A program made the translations under genes and the position numbers. A stretch of DNA of 64,000 nucleotides from Pusillimonas sp. T7-7 (GTDB taxonomy: Bacteria > Pseudomonadota > Gammaproteobacteria > Burkholderiales > Burkholderiaceae_B), in assembly GCF_000209655.1 (NCBI RefSeq), contig NC_015458.1:310001-374000 (forward strand). Reading direction: 5' to 3'. The notes beneath the pieces were generated by a model that was not told where the DNA came from, made no database searches, and was given only the letters and a program-made list of their open reading frames with translations. Numbering within the stretch: the stretch's first letter is position 1; each line of letters begins with the position of its first letter. This document shows positions 35,601 through 46,281 of the stretch, in pieces.

Positions 35601-38600
35601 CACCACGGCGCGGGTAGGCACGGCCGGCACCGGCGTGGCCGGGGCAGTGCCGCGCGCCATCACGCTCATGTCGGCCGACGCGGTGCGCCGCCATGCCGAC
35701 TACAACGAGACGACCTTCTCCGAATGGACGGCCTCCCAAATGGCGCGCTACGGTACGCCGCGCGTGGCCGTCCCTTTCCTGCCGGCCGACGTGCGTCCCA
35801 TCGGCTTCGACTTCAGCGCCGTGCCCGACCTGAGCCGCGAAGTCTTCGTCTTCGATGGCGCGCTGCGCAACCAGGCTGCCGAAGGCGGCTACGGCGGCAC
35901 CATCGCCTTCAGCGGCACAGGGTACGAAATCGTGGGTACCGGCGGCGCGGCCTCCGGCACCCGGGTGATGCTGCGCGATGCCGAACTCAACGCCCTGGGC
36001 GCGACGGTGTTGGGCATCGGCGTGCAGCCCATGAGCGGCGTAGGTGGCCTTGCTCCCAGCGGTTCCGTCGTGATGCGGACAGGCAGCAGGCTGGCCGCAG
36101 GCACTGTCATCCTGAGCGGTTCGGGCGCGGGCGCGGTGACGCTGGAAGAGGGCGCCGCCATCGATACGCGCGGCCGCGGCACGGTCGGCTGGAGCGCGGC
36201 CCAAGGCGTTACACTCATGCCGGCGGCCAACCAGGCGATGCTGGTCGTCAGTAACGATATCCTGGCCTTCGGCCCTTCCGAGGGCACAGGCGAGGTCAAG
36301 GTGGCCGACGGCGCCTCGATGCAGGGCGACGGCACGGTAGCCATCCTGGCCCCAGGCGGCATGGAGCTGGGTGAGATCGGCCTGTCGGCCCGCGATCTGT
36401 TCCTGTCGGTCGAGGACGTCAACATCGGCAACGAGGCGGCGTTGGCCGCCGCCGACAGGGCCGGCGTGCTGTCCAGCGGCTGGCGCTTGACCCAGCCCGT
36501 ACTGGACCGGCTGCTGCGTCCGGCCGCCGGCCACGGCCTGCAGAATCTGCTGCTGCAGGCGACGAATTCGGTCAACTTCGTCGGCGACGCCTTGCTCGAC
36601 ACTTTCGATCCCGCCACCGGCGAGTCCTCGGCCACGCTGAGCTTCATCACGCCGGCCATCTACGGCCTGGGCGATGCGGGCGATACGGCGCTGTTGCGCA
36701 CCGGCCGCTTCATCTGGTCGGGGCTGAGCTACAAGGGCGGAACGGCCTACCGGCCGGTCTACACCCCGGCCGAGCCGGGCCCGGTCATCGCCGGCGGCGC
36801 GGGCACCGGCTCCGGCGGGTTCCGGGTGGAGGCCGATGAGGTCCTGTTTGGCTTTGCGAACGAACTGGACCAGGGCGCCAACCTGAACATGGATCGACTG
36901 CTGCTGGGCTTTGCAGATGCGGAGTTCGCAGCCGGCCAGATTGCGGCAGAGCGCAAGGGTTCGCTGGCGGTCTATCAGCGGCACAACGAGGCGACCGGGG
37001 AGTATTCGGGCGGCAATCTGGCCTTTACCACCTCCGTGCTGACCGGGCTGTCGCGCTCCGAGATGGAATACATCGCCGGCGGCACGCTGCGGGTGCAGCG
37101 TCCGGCCGGCGCGGCAGCGGCCGATGTGTCGGCGCTGGATCTCGGCGGGCAGCTTCGCCTGAAGGCCGACCGCGTCGTCCTGGCCGGCACAGTGGCCGCG
37201 CCCAGCGGGCTTGTCGAGGTGCATGCCGACAAGGACCTGGTCCTTGCCGAAGGCGCGCTGCTGGACCTGTCGGGCCAGCCCGTGCATTTTTTCGAGCAGA
37301 CGCGTCACAGTTTCGGCGGCAGGGTGGTGCTGGAAAGCGCGACAGGCGACATCGTGCAAGAGGCCGGCAGCGTGATCGACGTCTCGGCCGGCCATTCGGA
37401 CGGCGGCTCGGTGCAGGCCGTGGCGGAGGGCGGCGACGTCCGGCTGGCCGGCACATTGCAAGGCGCCGGCGCCGAACGCAGCCAGGGCGGTTCGGTCGAT
37501 GTGCGTGCCGGCCGGATCGTGGATTTTGTCGGCCTGAACCGGCGCCTGAGCGCGGGAGGCTTCGATTACCTGCGCCGGTTTGAGACCCATGGGGGCGACG
37601 TGATCGTGGACAGCGAGGTCCGGGCGCAGCACATCTTCGTCACAGCCAACGGCGGCGACCTCATCGTCGACGGGCAGGTGCGCGGCGGCGGCCGGCACGC
37701 CGGCAGCATCCGCCTGGCCGCGCGCGATGACCTAGTCCTGCGCGCCGGCGCGGCGCTCGACGCCAGCGGCGACGAACTGCGCCGCGACAGCGACGGCGGG
37801 ATCATCGAAGGCGCGAACCGGGCCATCATCGACCTGAGCAGCCGTGACGGCCGGGTGGTGCTGGGCAGCGGCGCGGCGCTGGATGTCGGCGCGGGCGGCC
37901 AGGCACTGGGCACGGTGGACATCAATGCCCGGCGCATCGGCGGCGCGCGCGGCAACGACGTGGCGGTGGACGCGGCGGGACCGTTGACGGTTGGCGGCGC
38001 GAGGCGGGTGGCCGTCAACGGCACCTGGCGCTACGACGATGCGCGCGTCGATCCCGAAGATCCGAGTACGCAAATCGTCGATCAGACCTATCTCGATGGG
38101 CTGGACGGCGACAGCACCGCGTTCATCGACGCGGCGCTGGGCAACGCCGCGCTGGCAAACCGCATTGCCAGCCTGCGCGATGCCGCGGGCGCGGCCTTCC
38201 AATTGCGCCCCGGTGTGGAGATCGTCAGCGCCAGCGCCGACGGCAACCTGCGCGTGGAGGGTGACCTGGACCTGGCCGGCTACCGCTACGGGCCGGATGC
38301 AGACTCGGCGCGGCGCGGCAGCGGGGTGGCCGGCGTGTTCTCGCTGCGCGCCGGCGGCGACCTGACGGTCAAGGGCAGCATCACCGACGGCTTCGACCAA
38401 CCGCCGGTCACGCCCGACGATTCCTACGAACTGACGGTGACCGGAAATCTGAGCGGCCCCTATACGCTGCCCCACGACATGGTCCTGGAGGCGGGATGGA
38501 ACCTGGGGTCGGCCTATTTCTACAGCGATTACACGCTGCCGTTCGACCTGAACCCGACTGGCCAGATCCTGGTGAGTTCGGGCTCCAACAATCCCACCAT

Positions 38601-41600
38601 CAAGCTGCCGATGGACCTGGCGCTCAACCGGGCGGCCAACATCCGCAACATGGTGCTGGACGGCGGCGCTAGCCTGGCCGCAGGTGTGACGGTGACCGAT
38701 ACGGCCACGGGCATCAGCTATACGGGCGAGATACCGGCGGGCACCAACATCGGCCAGGCGAGCTTGCCTATCGGGGCGGTCATGAAGGCCGGCAACCAGA
38801 TCACCGGCACCTTCTATTTCGAACCCACAACCATCCCGGCCGGCACGCAGATGGTCGGCATGCGGGTCAACGCGGCAGCGGAATTCAGCCAGCGCCTGAC
38901 GCTGCCCGGGGGCACGACGCTGCCCCAGGCTTTCCGCGTGAGCACGCTGGCCTCGGCCGCGCCGGTCGAGCAGAAGGTATGGGCCGTGGCACCGATGCTG
39001 GCGGCCGGCTCGCAGAGCTGGAGCATGCGCCTGGTGGCCGGCGCCGATCTTGCCTCGGCCGATGCGCGGGCGGCGCGCCGGGACGAAATGGGGGACCTGG
39101 TGCTCAGCGACCTGCATTTCGTGATGACCGATGATGCGAACGCCCAGGAGGGCGTGAGCGTGCTGCGTACCGGCACGGGGGATCTCGACCTGATCGCCGG
39201 GCGCGATTATCGGCAGGAATCGCGCTTCGGCGTCTATACCGCGGGTACGTACGTCGACAATGCCGATACCCGCGCCGGCGGCGCCCTGAACCTGCCCCGG
39301 GCCAAGCTTGCAGACGGTTCCGTGCTGGGAGGTGCCTTCTCGGACTACGAGGCGGCCATCGCCGGCTACCGGCCCTGGTTCGCCACCGGCGGCGGCAACC
39401 TGGCCATCGAAGCCGGGCGCGACGTACTGGGGCACATGAACGCCCAGCAGGTGGGCACGCGGAACTACGGCAACCTGGAGGTCGGCGACTGGCTGTGGAA
39501 TCAGGGCGCGGCGCAGTTGGGCCAGCAAAGCGCCTGGTGGATCAATTTCGGCTCCTATGCTCTGCGCAGGACCACCAACGGCTCGCTGCAGACACGGGAC
39601 GGTTCGCGCTACCTGGCGGCCTTCGACGGCGTCGGCACGCTGGGCGGCGGCAACGTCACGCTGCGATCGGGACGCGATGTGGGCGCATATGAAGCCGTGC
39701 CCAACCTGGGCGAGCGCGGCGCCCTGATGGTGGCGGTCGGCTCGTCGGGCTGGGTGGATGCCGATGGCACGGTCCATCGGACCGGCGGCGGAGATCTCAA
39801 GGTCGACGTCGGACGCCAGATCAATCCCGTGGCCACTGGCCCGGAGAAGATCCTGACGGGCCTGGTCAACCTGCGCGGCGACATCGACGTCGGCGCCGGA
39901 TCGGTCGGCACTGTCTGGCAGACCTATACCCCGACCTCGACGGACAGTACGCGCGATCCCCGGCCCGATACGTACTCGCGGCACGTCAACGTGAACCGTT
40001 ACGGCCCGGCCAGCGTCCTGCCCGGCGACGGCACCGTCAACCTGCGCAGCCGCGGCGACCTGGTGATGGACCTGCGCGATCCCGGGCTGCAGGGCAGCGC
40101 GGGTATCGTCGGCGCGCAAATCGGCGGCGAGAGCGGCGCCGTGCTGAGCTGGTTCACGCAGTTCACCGGACAGACGGCGGTGCAGGCCATGTCGGCCGGC
40201 GGCGACCTTCTGATCGGCGGCGAGGCGCCCGCCCGGACCAGCGTCATTGCGGCCAATGGCAATCTTTATGGCCAGGCCCGGTACGGCGACACAGCGACTA
40301 ACCTGCGCGTACGACCCGCCGGCGAGGACGATGAACTGGAGTTCCTGGCCAGCGACTCGATCTACTATTTGAAGGTCAGCACGTCCGGCGCGCCCACTCG
40401 GATACTGTCCACGCCTGCCAACCCGGCTTGGCAGGCATTGCCGGACACGCAGATCTATAACGAATCCACCGTGCTGGGATCCAATCTGGCCGGATACGGC
40501 GGTTATGGCGATGTGTATGCCCGCGGCTACAATAGCCTGGAGCACGGTTCCGTCAAGATATCGCCGACGTTGATGTACGCCCGCGACGGCGACATCGTCT
40601 ACGCCGATTACGGGCAGTCGATTTTTTCCCGCGATGGCGCGCAGAGCTACTTTTCCGGTCGGCCGGCCTTCGTGCGCGCGGGCCGTGACATCGTGAGCTT
40701 CGGCGAGCCGGGGCTCTATCGCGCCAACACCGATGCGTTCCAGCAGATATCTTCGCTGTTCGGCCACCACGCCGCCGACGACGTGTCGCTGATCCAGGCC
40801 GGACGCGACCTGATCTACATCAGCGCCATGGTGGCCGGCCCGGGCACGCTGGAACTGATCGCCGGGCGCAACCTCAGCCAGGACGACAGCGGCACGCTGC
40901 GCTCGATCGGCCTGGTCGGTTCGGCGGCCGGTGCGGATCCGACGGGCGGCGCCGATATCGCGATCACGGTCGGCACCGACGCCGAGGGCCCGGATTTCGC
41001 CGCCGTCAGGCAGGCCTATCTGGATTTCGCCAGTCTGGCCGACCCGGACGCCGCGTTGGCCGATCAGCCGGGCAAGGTGGTCAGGGTCTACGACGGCGAG
41101 TTGGTCGACTGGCTGGGCGAGCGCTATGGCTTCGATGGCGACAGCCAGGATGCGCTTGCCTACTTCGACGGGCTCGCGCCCGAACAGCAGCGCATCTTTC
41201 TGCGCAACGTATACTACGCCGAACTGCTGGCCGGCGGACGGGAGTACAACGACGCGGACGGCCCGCGCCCCGGTTCTTATCTGCGTGGGCGGCGCATGAT
41301 CGAAACCCTGTGGCCGGGCGTGGACAGCGAGGTCGGCACCTCGCCCTACGAGGGCGACCTGGTCATGTTCTCCACCGGCAACCGCTCGGGCCTCATCCGC
41401 ACCGAAGGCGGCGGCGACATCCAGATCCTAGTGCCAGGCGGTGACGTGATCGTAGGCGTGGACGCCGTGCGGCCGGAGAACGGCCCACAACGGCATCCTG
41501 ACCCAGGGCGAGGGCAACGTGCAGATCTACAGCCAGGGCGATATCGCGCTGGGCTTGTCGCGCATCTTCACGACCTTCGGCGGCGACATCCTCGGCTGGT

Positions 41601-42214
41601 CGGCCGCCGGCGACATCAACGCCGGCCGCGGCGCCAAGACCTCGGTCGTCTACACGCCGCCGCGCCGGCTCTACGATGACGTCGGCAACCTGACGCTGTC
41701 GCCCGCGGTGCCGTCCTCGGGCGCGGGGATTGCCACGCTGGCCTCGGTGGCCGAAGTCTCCCCCGGCAACGTCGATCTGATCGCGCCGCTGGGCGTCATC
41801 GACGCGGGAGAGGCGGGCATTCGGGTGTCGGGCGACGTCAATCTGGCAGCGCTGCAGATAGTGAACGCTGACAACATCCAGGTGCAGGGTGAGTCGGTGG
41901 GCATGCCAGCGGTCGTAGCGGTCAACGTGGGGGCGCTGACCAGCGCCAGCGCGGCTTCCTCAGCCGCTGCCGGTGCGGCGCAAGACTCGGTATCGCGAGC
42001 GCGTGCCGAGGCGCGCCAGAATCAGCCGTCTATTTTCAGCGTACGGATTCTGGGTTTTGGCAATGAGTCGGCTAGCAGCGGCGGTGGCGGTTCCACAGCC
42101 AGTGTACCGGCTGGAGGGGGTGCGCGCGGCGTGAGTTATCAACCCGGTGGCATGGTGCAGGTGGTCAGCGATGCGTCGTTGACGCCAGCCGAACGCCAGA
42201 GTTTTGGCCTATAA
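29671..42214 (+). pseudogene. Giant TPS-family filamentous-haemagglutinin-like exoprotein, frameshifted near its 3' end
   Basis: The reading frame from 29671 runs to 41679, but the last part after VDAVRPENG is out-of-frame nonsense (Arg/Pro/His-rich). The homologous C-terminus (ILTQGEGNVQIYSQGDIALG to the stop at 42214) continues in the next frame. Removing one C from the CCC run at 41484-41486 restores ENGHNGILTQGEG, which matches both paralogues, and gives about 4180 aa against 4186 for the intact copy. The N-terminus has a long signal peptide (ALALILVAGGLTAPDVQA, cleavage near residue 62), the Ala/Gln insert and the TPS domain (NWETFNVGRNTTVNF, NQNGVVFSGSSQVNVRNL). The coding DNA is visibly more GC-rich than in the other two copies. 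ATG 29683 is an alternative start. This could be a real phase-off mutation or an assembly error. Confidence 0.88.
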
Positions 42215-42233
42215 ACCGCTAGGAGAGCGGCAT

Positions 42234-42723
42234 GTGAATGCGGTATGCTACTGCACGGTGTTGGCCGAGGAGCAGCATTTTCATCGCCCCGCTGATCGGC
42301 AGCCCATCGAACAGTCGCCTTTGTCGCGTGCCATTCGCATGGTTGAGCAAGAACCGGGCGTGACGCTGTTTGATCGCAGCTAGCGCGGTTCGACGCTGAT
42401 CCGAGAGTGGCGGACGGCGGGCGCTGTTGGGTGAGGTGCAGCGCGTGTTGCCGGCCTATGATCAGCTCCAGCGCACGGCCAATGCGCTTTCGCATTGCTA
42501 CGAGCACGCCGTGCGGGTAGGGATGGCCAGCATGACCGTGGGTCTGACCCATCCGCATTTAGCCCAACGATTGGACCGCGCGCGGCAAAGTCTGAACGAT
42601 GTCAATTTGCATATTGTGGAGTGCGATGGCGCTACGTTAGTGCGTCATCTGCACGATGGGATGATAGTCCGACCCAGGTTACGCACGATCTATCGCCGGT
42701 GTCCTCATTGGCTATCTTATTCA
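42234..42723 (+). pseudogene. LysR-family regulator remnant
   Basis: From a GTG at 42234 behind AGGAGAG, the frame encodes a LysR-type helix-turn-helix (EEQHFHRPADRQPIEQSPLS then RAIRMVEQEPGVTLFDRS). It hits TAG at 42381 exactly where a family member would read on (FDRS-stop-RGSTLI). The frame then shifts, and a later segment (GEVQRVLPAYDQLQRTANAL to LVRHLHDGMIV) corresponds to the linker helix and the start of the ligand domain. It is truncated after about 160 codons of homology. It is non-functional, and its former target is unknown. Confidence 0.75.
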
Positions 42724-42832
42724 TAGTGGCATAAATCGGCAAGCTGTTATCTGGGGGGATAATCTGTTTACACTTCCACTGCTGTCGCCATGACTTGCCT
42801 GGGACAGCAGATAACCGTGTTAATAAAGCTTG

Positions 42833-43120
42833 ATGAATCCATTAACATCTTTAGATAACGAATCGACTGAACAGCAAACCGTAACCCGGGAACAGCTGTA
42901 TGACGAGATGTGGTCGCAGCCAGCTACGCACCTTGCTGCTAAGTATGGCGTCTCAGGCAGTCTTCTGGCTCGCGTTTGTGAACGATTACGTGTGCCTAGA
43001 CCACGTCCCGGTTACTGGAGCAAGCTGGCGGTAGGCAAAGCGCTGCGCAAGCCGCCGTTACCAGCGGCAGAGCCTGGTGACGAACTCCAATGGCGTCCCG
43101 TCAATATCTCACGGGCGTGA
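42833..43120 (+). CDS. Helix-turn-helix protein of the REQLYDEMWSQPATHLAAKYGVS type, probably truncated
   Basis: A 95-aa reading frame with a well-known N-terminal module (TREQLYDEMWSQPATHLAAK, YGVSGSLLARVCERLRVPRP and PGYWSKLAVGKA). Family members have this module near the N-terminus followed by a longer domain. Here the frame stops soon after (QWRPVNISRA) and the next bases hold no continuation I recognise, so this is probably a 3'-truncated gene. There is no clear ribosome site. The function of the module is not established to my knowledge; it is thought to bind DNA. Confidence 0.5.
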   Translation: MNPLTSLDNESTEQQTVTREQLYDEMWSQPATHLAAKYGVSGSLLARVCERLRVPRPRPGYWSKLAVGKALRKPPLPAAEPGDELQWRPVNISRA

Positions 43121-43564
43121 CCACCACCATAGCCCCCAGGACAATGCCGCAGGAATCCCAAAGAGCAACCCATGGAGAGGCAGTTCTTCAGCCAAGGAAT
43201 AGCCGTGAGAAAGACTGGTGCGCATATTGGTCTTACTCGGTCGTATAGCCTTTGTTGCTCAAGGGTACTATGTTTTCGGGTGCTAGCTTGGTTGGTGGGA
43301 GCGGCGAAATTGGAAGCAGTACCAAGTCAACGAATGTATGCTCAGGTTTGTCGCTTGTGCGAGGATAACGGAAGACTACAGGTAGCTTGGATGCTGATAA
43401 AAAACCTTCGAAGGTCAAGGGGATGCAGCGCCCTCAGTCGTCTATCGGCTGAAATGACGCTGAGACACCTAACGGTTATCGCCACAATAGCGTCTTCAAG
43501 CGAAATTATCTTGACGTGAAGAACTCAAGGTAGACAACCTACTAGAATTTCACAGCAAATATCA
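43121..43564. other. Non-coding or decayed stretch with no recognisable gene
   Basis: About 440 bp between the truncated HTH gene and the AraC remnant. Short open frames exist on both strands (for example 43172-43519 +), but their translations are Ser/Cys/Leu-rich, show no family motif and have no ribosome site. I see no tRNA, terminator or repeat here. Confidence 0.5.
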
Positions 43565-43790
43565 TCCAAGGTTCTCCCTCATGTATTGCTGTGGCGCCGA
43601 GCCTAGCGCACGGCGGAACATGGTGCTGAATGCGTTCACTGAGGTGTAACCCATATCTTGGGCTACGCTGAAAAGAGGCTGTCACAGTGAGAGCAGGCAG
43701 ACCGCCTCGGATAGGCGCAGCTGTTGGCGCCATTGCCCGAAAGTCAAACCCGTTTCTTGCTTGAACAGGCGTCCCAGCGTACGCACTATG
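43565..43790 (-). pseudogene. AraC-family regulator, C-terminal remnant with in-frame stop
   Basis: Read on the minus strand, this encodes the double helix-turn-helix end of an AraC-type regulator: VRTLGRLFKQETGLTFGQWR, then QQLRLSEAVCLLSL, a TGA, QPLFSVAQDMGYTSVNAFST and MFRRALGSAPQQYM. The TGA replaces what is normally a Gly codon in LSxGxPVxxVA. The N-terminal part is missing: at 43790 the sequence switches to an unrelated TonB-receptor fragment on the other strand. Confidence 0.75.
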
Positions 43791-43796
43791 CCACAA

Positions 43797-43936
43797 AAGT
43801 TTCAGGCCATCCAGTGATCTTGCGAGCAGTGGACAACAATGTGAACAACAAAGCCTATTGGGCAAAGCCGCACTTCAGGAGTCTGGCAGTGGGAGCACCG
43901 CGTACATTCATGCTCTCGGCAACGATGAATTTTTGA
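43797..43936 (+). pseudogene. TonB-dependent receptor, last beta-strands only
   Basis: About 45 codons ending AVDNNVNNKAYWAKPHF and RSLAVGAPRTFMLSATMNF-stop. This is the typical C-terminus of a siderophore receptor (NxxNKxYW, a LGAPRT-like turn, and a terminal strand ending in Phe). Everything upstream of the fragment is missing. Confidence 0.75.
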
Positions 43937-44121
43937 TTCCGTAGCGCAAGCCGTTAAATAAGGTCCTGCGCAGTATGAATCCTACGAGCCAGGCCATACA
44001 CCTCATATGCGAGGGCAGGAGCGAGGAACATTGGGGGGCCGACCCCAGCTATTGCCGATCTTTGCCGGAGGCAGGGTTGGATCGACAGTGCCGAGCGAGC
44101 TGTCAACTGCGGGCTGGACAC

Positions 44122-44420
44122 TCAGAACTCCATGCTGGCCGACAAGGTCGGCGTGAGCGGTGATCCCAGCGCGAATGCTCCCCATTGGGAAACGCCGGAC
44201 AAGCATTTGCGATTGAAGGCGTTTTGAAGGTCAAGTCGGAAAGTCACATCACGATCTTGGATAACGGTAGCGTAGCGCGCGCCGAAGTCGACGCGCCTCC
44301 AGGCTGGCAAAGTCGTGCTGTTCTGCTGATCGACATATTGTTTCGCAGAATGAATCACGCTGGACGTCACGATCAAGCCCGCGACCCACGGTAAGTCCTA
44401 CTCGGCACGAGCTGCCACAT
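44122..44420 (-). pseudogene. Second TonB-dependent receptor C-terminal remnant, opposite orientation
   Basis: On the minus strand the frame reads AARAE-stop-DLPWVAGLIVTSSVI, then QYVDQQNSTTLPAWRRVDFG ARYA and a C-terminal end GSPLTPTLSASMEF. This is a FhuE/FpvA-like siderophore-receptor barrel end. A TAG stands where Tyr is expected (AEYDLPW) and the upstream barrel is gone. Its sequence differs from the fragment at 43797, so it derives from a different receptor gene. Confidence 0.72.
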
Positions 44421-44424
44421 AAGG

Positions 44425-44672
44425 CTAGGGCATGGACATCGCATTAATGCGGCGTATGGTTCTGGGGTGTACAGAATACGTTTCTGCAACAACTTCCAGG
44501 GGAACCTGATTAGTTAAAGCAAGCAAAGCCCCTTGGTGCTGGGCGGGCGAAAGTGCTGGCGGCCTGCCCAATTGCCTGCCGTTGGCGCGTGCCGCAGCCA
44601 TACCTGCGCGTGTGCGTTCGCTGATCAGTGAACGCTCAAACTCGGCTAGTGCTGCCATCATGTGAAACAGTA
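44425..44672 (-). pseudogene. Serine recombinase (resolvase/invertase), C-terminal fragment
   Basis: About 80 codons: LLFHMMAALAEFERSLISER, TRAGMAAARANGRQLGRPPA and a C-terminal helix-turn-helix (VPLEVVAETYSVHPRTIRRI). This is the E-helix and DNA-binding end of a Tn3-type resolvase or Hin-like invertase. The catalytic N-terminus with the active-site Ser is missing because the IS30-family element begins at 44673, and no N-terminal half is found on the far side of the IS. Confidence 0.78.
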
Positions 44673-45904
44673 GCTGCGGATTCAACCGGTGGATGCAACA
44701 TACTAGACGCTACATAAGCAGAAGGAGTGTTGCAGATGAAGCAGCGGCCTCGAATCTACTATACGGAAGACCAGAAAGCGCTGATGTGGGAACGCTGGCA
44801 TAAGGGCGAATCACTTCAGCAGATCGCCCAGCTGTTTGATCGAAACCACTCTTCGATCCAGCGGATTCTTGCGGAGACTGGCGGCATACAACCAGTGCCA
44901 AGATATCGATCCGGTCGGGCACTGACGTTAGCCGAGCGCGAAGAGATCTCGCGGGGCCTGATTACGGGCCACTCGATCCGCTCGATTGCCATGAGGCTCA
45001 GGCGGGCGCCCTGCACGGTCAGCAGGGAAGTCAGTCGTAACGGAGGGTCATCGGATTATCGTGCCAGCTTGGCGGATCACTCCGCGTGGGACAGAGCACT
45101 TCGCCCTAAGATTTGTAAATTGGCAGACAATCGAAACTTAGCGCACTTGGTCGCCGAGAAGCTCCAACTGCAGTGGTCACCGGAGCAGATTGCTGGATGG
45201 TTGAAGTGCGCCTATCCCGACAGTGAGGAATATCAGGTGTCGCACGAAACCATCTATCGCACGCTCTTTGTTCAGACGCGTGGCGCACTGAAGAAAGAAT
45301 TGCTGACGCACTTGCGACGTACGCGAGTCATGCGTCGCTCGCGTCACCATACGCAAAAGACAGATAACCATGGCCGGATCGTTGATGCTGTCTCGATCAG
45401 CGAACGGCCAGCTTCAGCGGAAGACCGCGCGGTTCCTGGGCATTGGGAAGGAGACTTGCTATTTGGCAGCAGTAACAGCCAGTTGCGACTCTGGTGGAGC
45501 GTCAGACGCGCTATGTCATGCTGGTGAAGGTGACAGGCAAAGATACCGAGACGGTGGTCAATGGGTTGATCAAGCATGCCCGACAACTGCCACGGGAACT
45601 CTATAAGTCGCTTACCTGGGATCGGGGCAAGGAGATGGCCGATCACAAGCGATTCACTCTGGCAACGGATATCAAGGTGTTTTTCTGCGATCCCCAGAAT
45701 CCCTGGCAACGTGGGACCAATGAGAACACCAACGGCCTTGTGCGGCAGTATTTACCAAAGGGAATTGACCTGTCTGATTACTCACAAGCTAAGCTCAACG
45801 CTATCGCGAGACGATTGAATGAGCGTCCGAGAAAAACTTTAAACTACGAAACACCAGCCCAACGATTTAACCAGACCGTTGCATCCACCGGTTGAATCCG
45901 CAGC
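44673..45904 (+). mobile_element. IS30-family insertion sequence, about 1.23 kb
   Basis: The element is bounded by perfect 27-bp inverted repeats: 44673-44699 starts GCTGCGGATTCAACCGG and 45878-45904 is its reverse complement. It contains one transposase gene of IS30 type. The left end directly truncates the resolvase gene. No clear direct target repeat flanks it, which suggests a later rearrangement of one side. Confidence 0.82.
44736..45895 (+). pseudogene. IS30-family transposase with one frameshift
   Basis: The frame starts at ATG 44736 behind AGAAGGAG. The N-terminal helix-turn-helix (QIAQLFDRNHSSIQRILAE) and middle part (IAMRLRRAPCTVSREVSRNG) are followed by the catalytic domain (GHWEGDLLFGS, DRGKEMADHKRF, FCDPQNPWQRGTNENTNGLV), giving the DDE-type residues of IS30 transposases. 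The reading frame breaks at about 45482-45486, where one base is missing (GSSNSQ then TLVERQTRYVML in the next frame). The two parts together match a full-length transposase of about 386 aa. Confidence 0.85.
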
Positions 45905-45987
45905 CGAAAGCGGCTGTTATGAGCTCAGTTGCGGCTTGGTCGACCGTGTCTGTCGGATCAAGTCTGAGTTAGTAGACGTAATATGTG

Positions 45988-46281
45988 TTAGCCACGCCAT
46001 TCTCCAACGCCATTCCAGAGCCTGTTCACCATCGAGCGAATGAGAGATTCTGATTTGACGGTAGTCTGCTCATACAACAAGTCAGAAAGAAAAGACCTCA
46101 TCTTGACCAAACCTCCTGGGGCAACCACATAACCATAAGCTCGAATCGTCGCTTCGGCCTGTTCTATTTGCTTTGCGTAGGGCGCCGTCGCCCCATCGTA
46201 GTCCACGTCCAGCTCAGGGTCAGGCTCGATCGAAACCATAAACTCCAATGCTTCTATAAATTGCGCGTAGGTCGGTTCCAT
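45988..46281 (-). CDS. Hypothetical protein downstream of the relaxase, 97 aa
   Basis: An acidic N-terminal half (QFIEALEFMVSIEPDPELDV) is followed by a helix-rich C-terminus. Its ATG overlaps the relaxase stop by one base (TAATG), with GAGG just upstream, which is strong evidence for translational coupling and a real gene. I do not recognise the family. As the last gene of the transfer operon it may be an accessory mobilisation or regulatory protein. Confidence 0.65.
   Translation of the reverse strand: MEPTYAQFIEALEFMVSIEPDPELDVDYDGATAPYAKQIEQAEATIRAYGYVVAPGGLVKMRSFLSDLLYEQTTVKSESLIRSMVNRLWNGVGEWRG

Noticed and set aside
34120..37698. 1192-codon open frame on the minus strand
   Set aside because: It lies wholly antisense to the third adhesin. 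Its translation is Ala/Arg/Gln/His-rich without motifs, and GC-rich repetitive coding DNA often leaves the opposite strand open. The same applies to 37732-40770, 30592-32838, 20162-21610 and 3051-3968 on the minus strand.
41478..41495. Programmed ribosomal frameshift in the third adhesin
   Set aside because: No slippery heptamer or downstream stimulatory structure is apparent, and the paralogues have no shift here; a plain indel explains it.
43172..43519. 115-codon open frame on the plus strand
   Set aside because: No ribosome site, unusual Cys/Ser/Leu composition and no family resemblance; it sits in the decay zone.
45482..45527. Programmed frameshift in the IS30 transposase
   Set aside because: IS30-family elements use a single reading frame, and the break falls inside the catalytic domain with one missing base, so it is a mutation.
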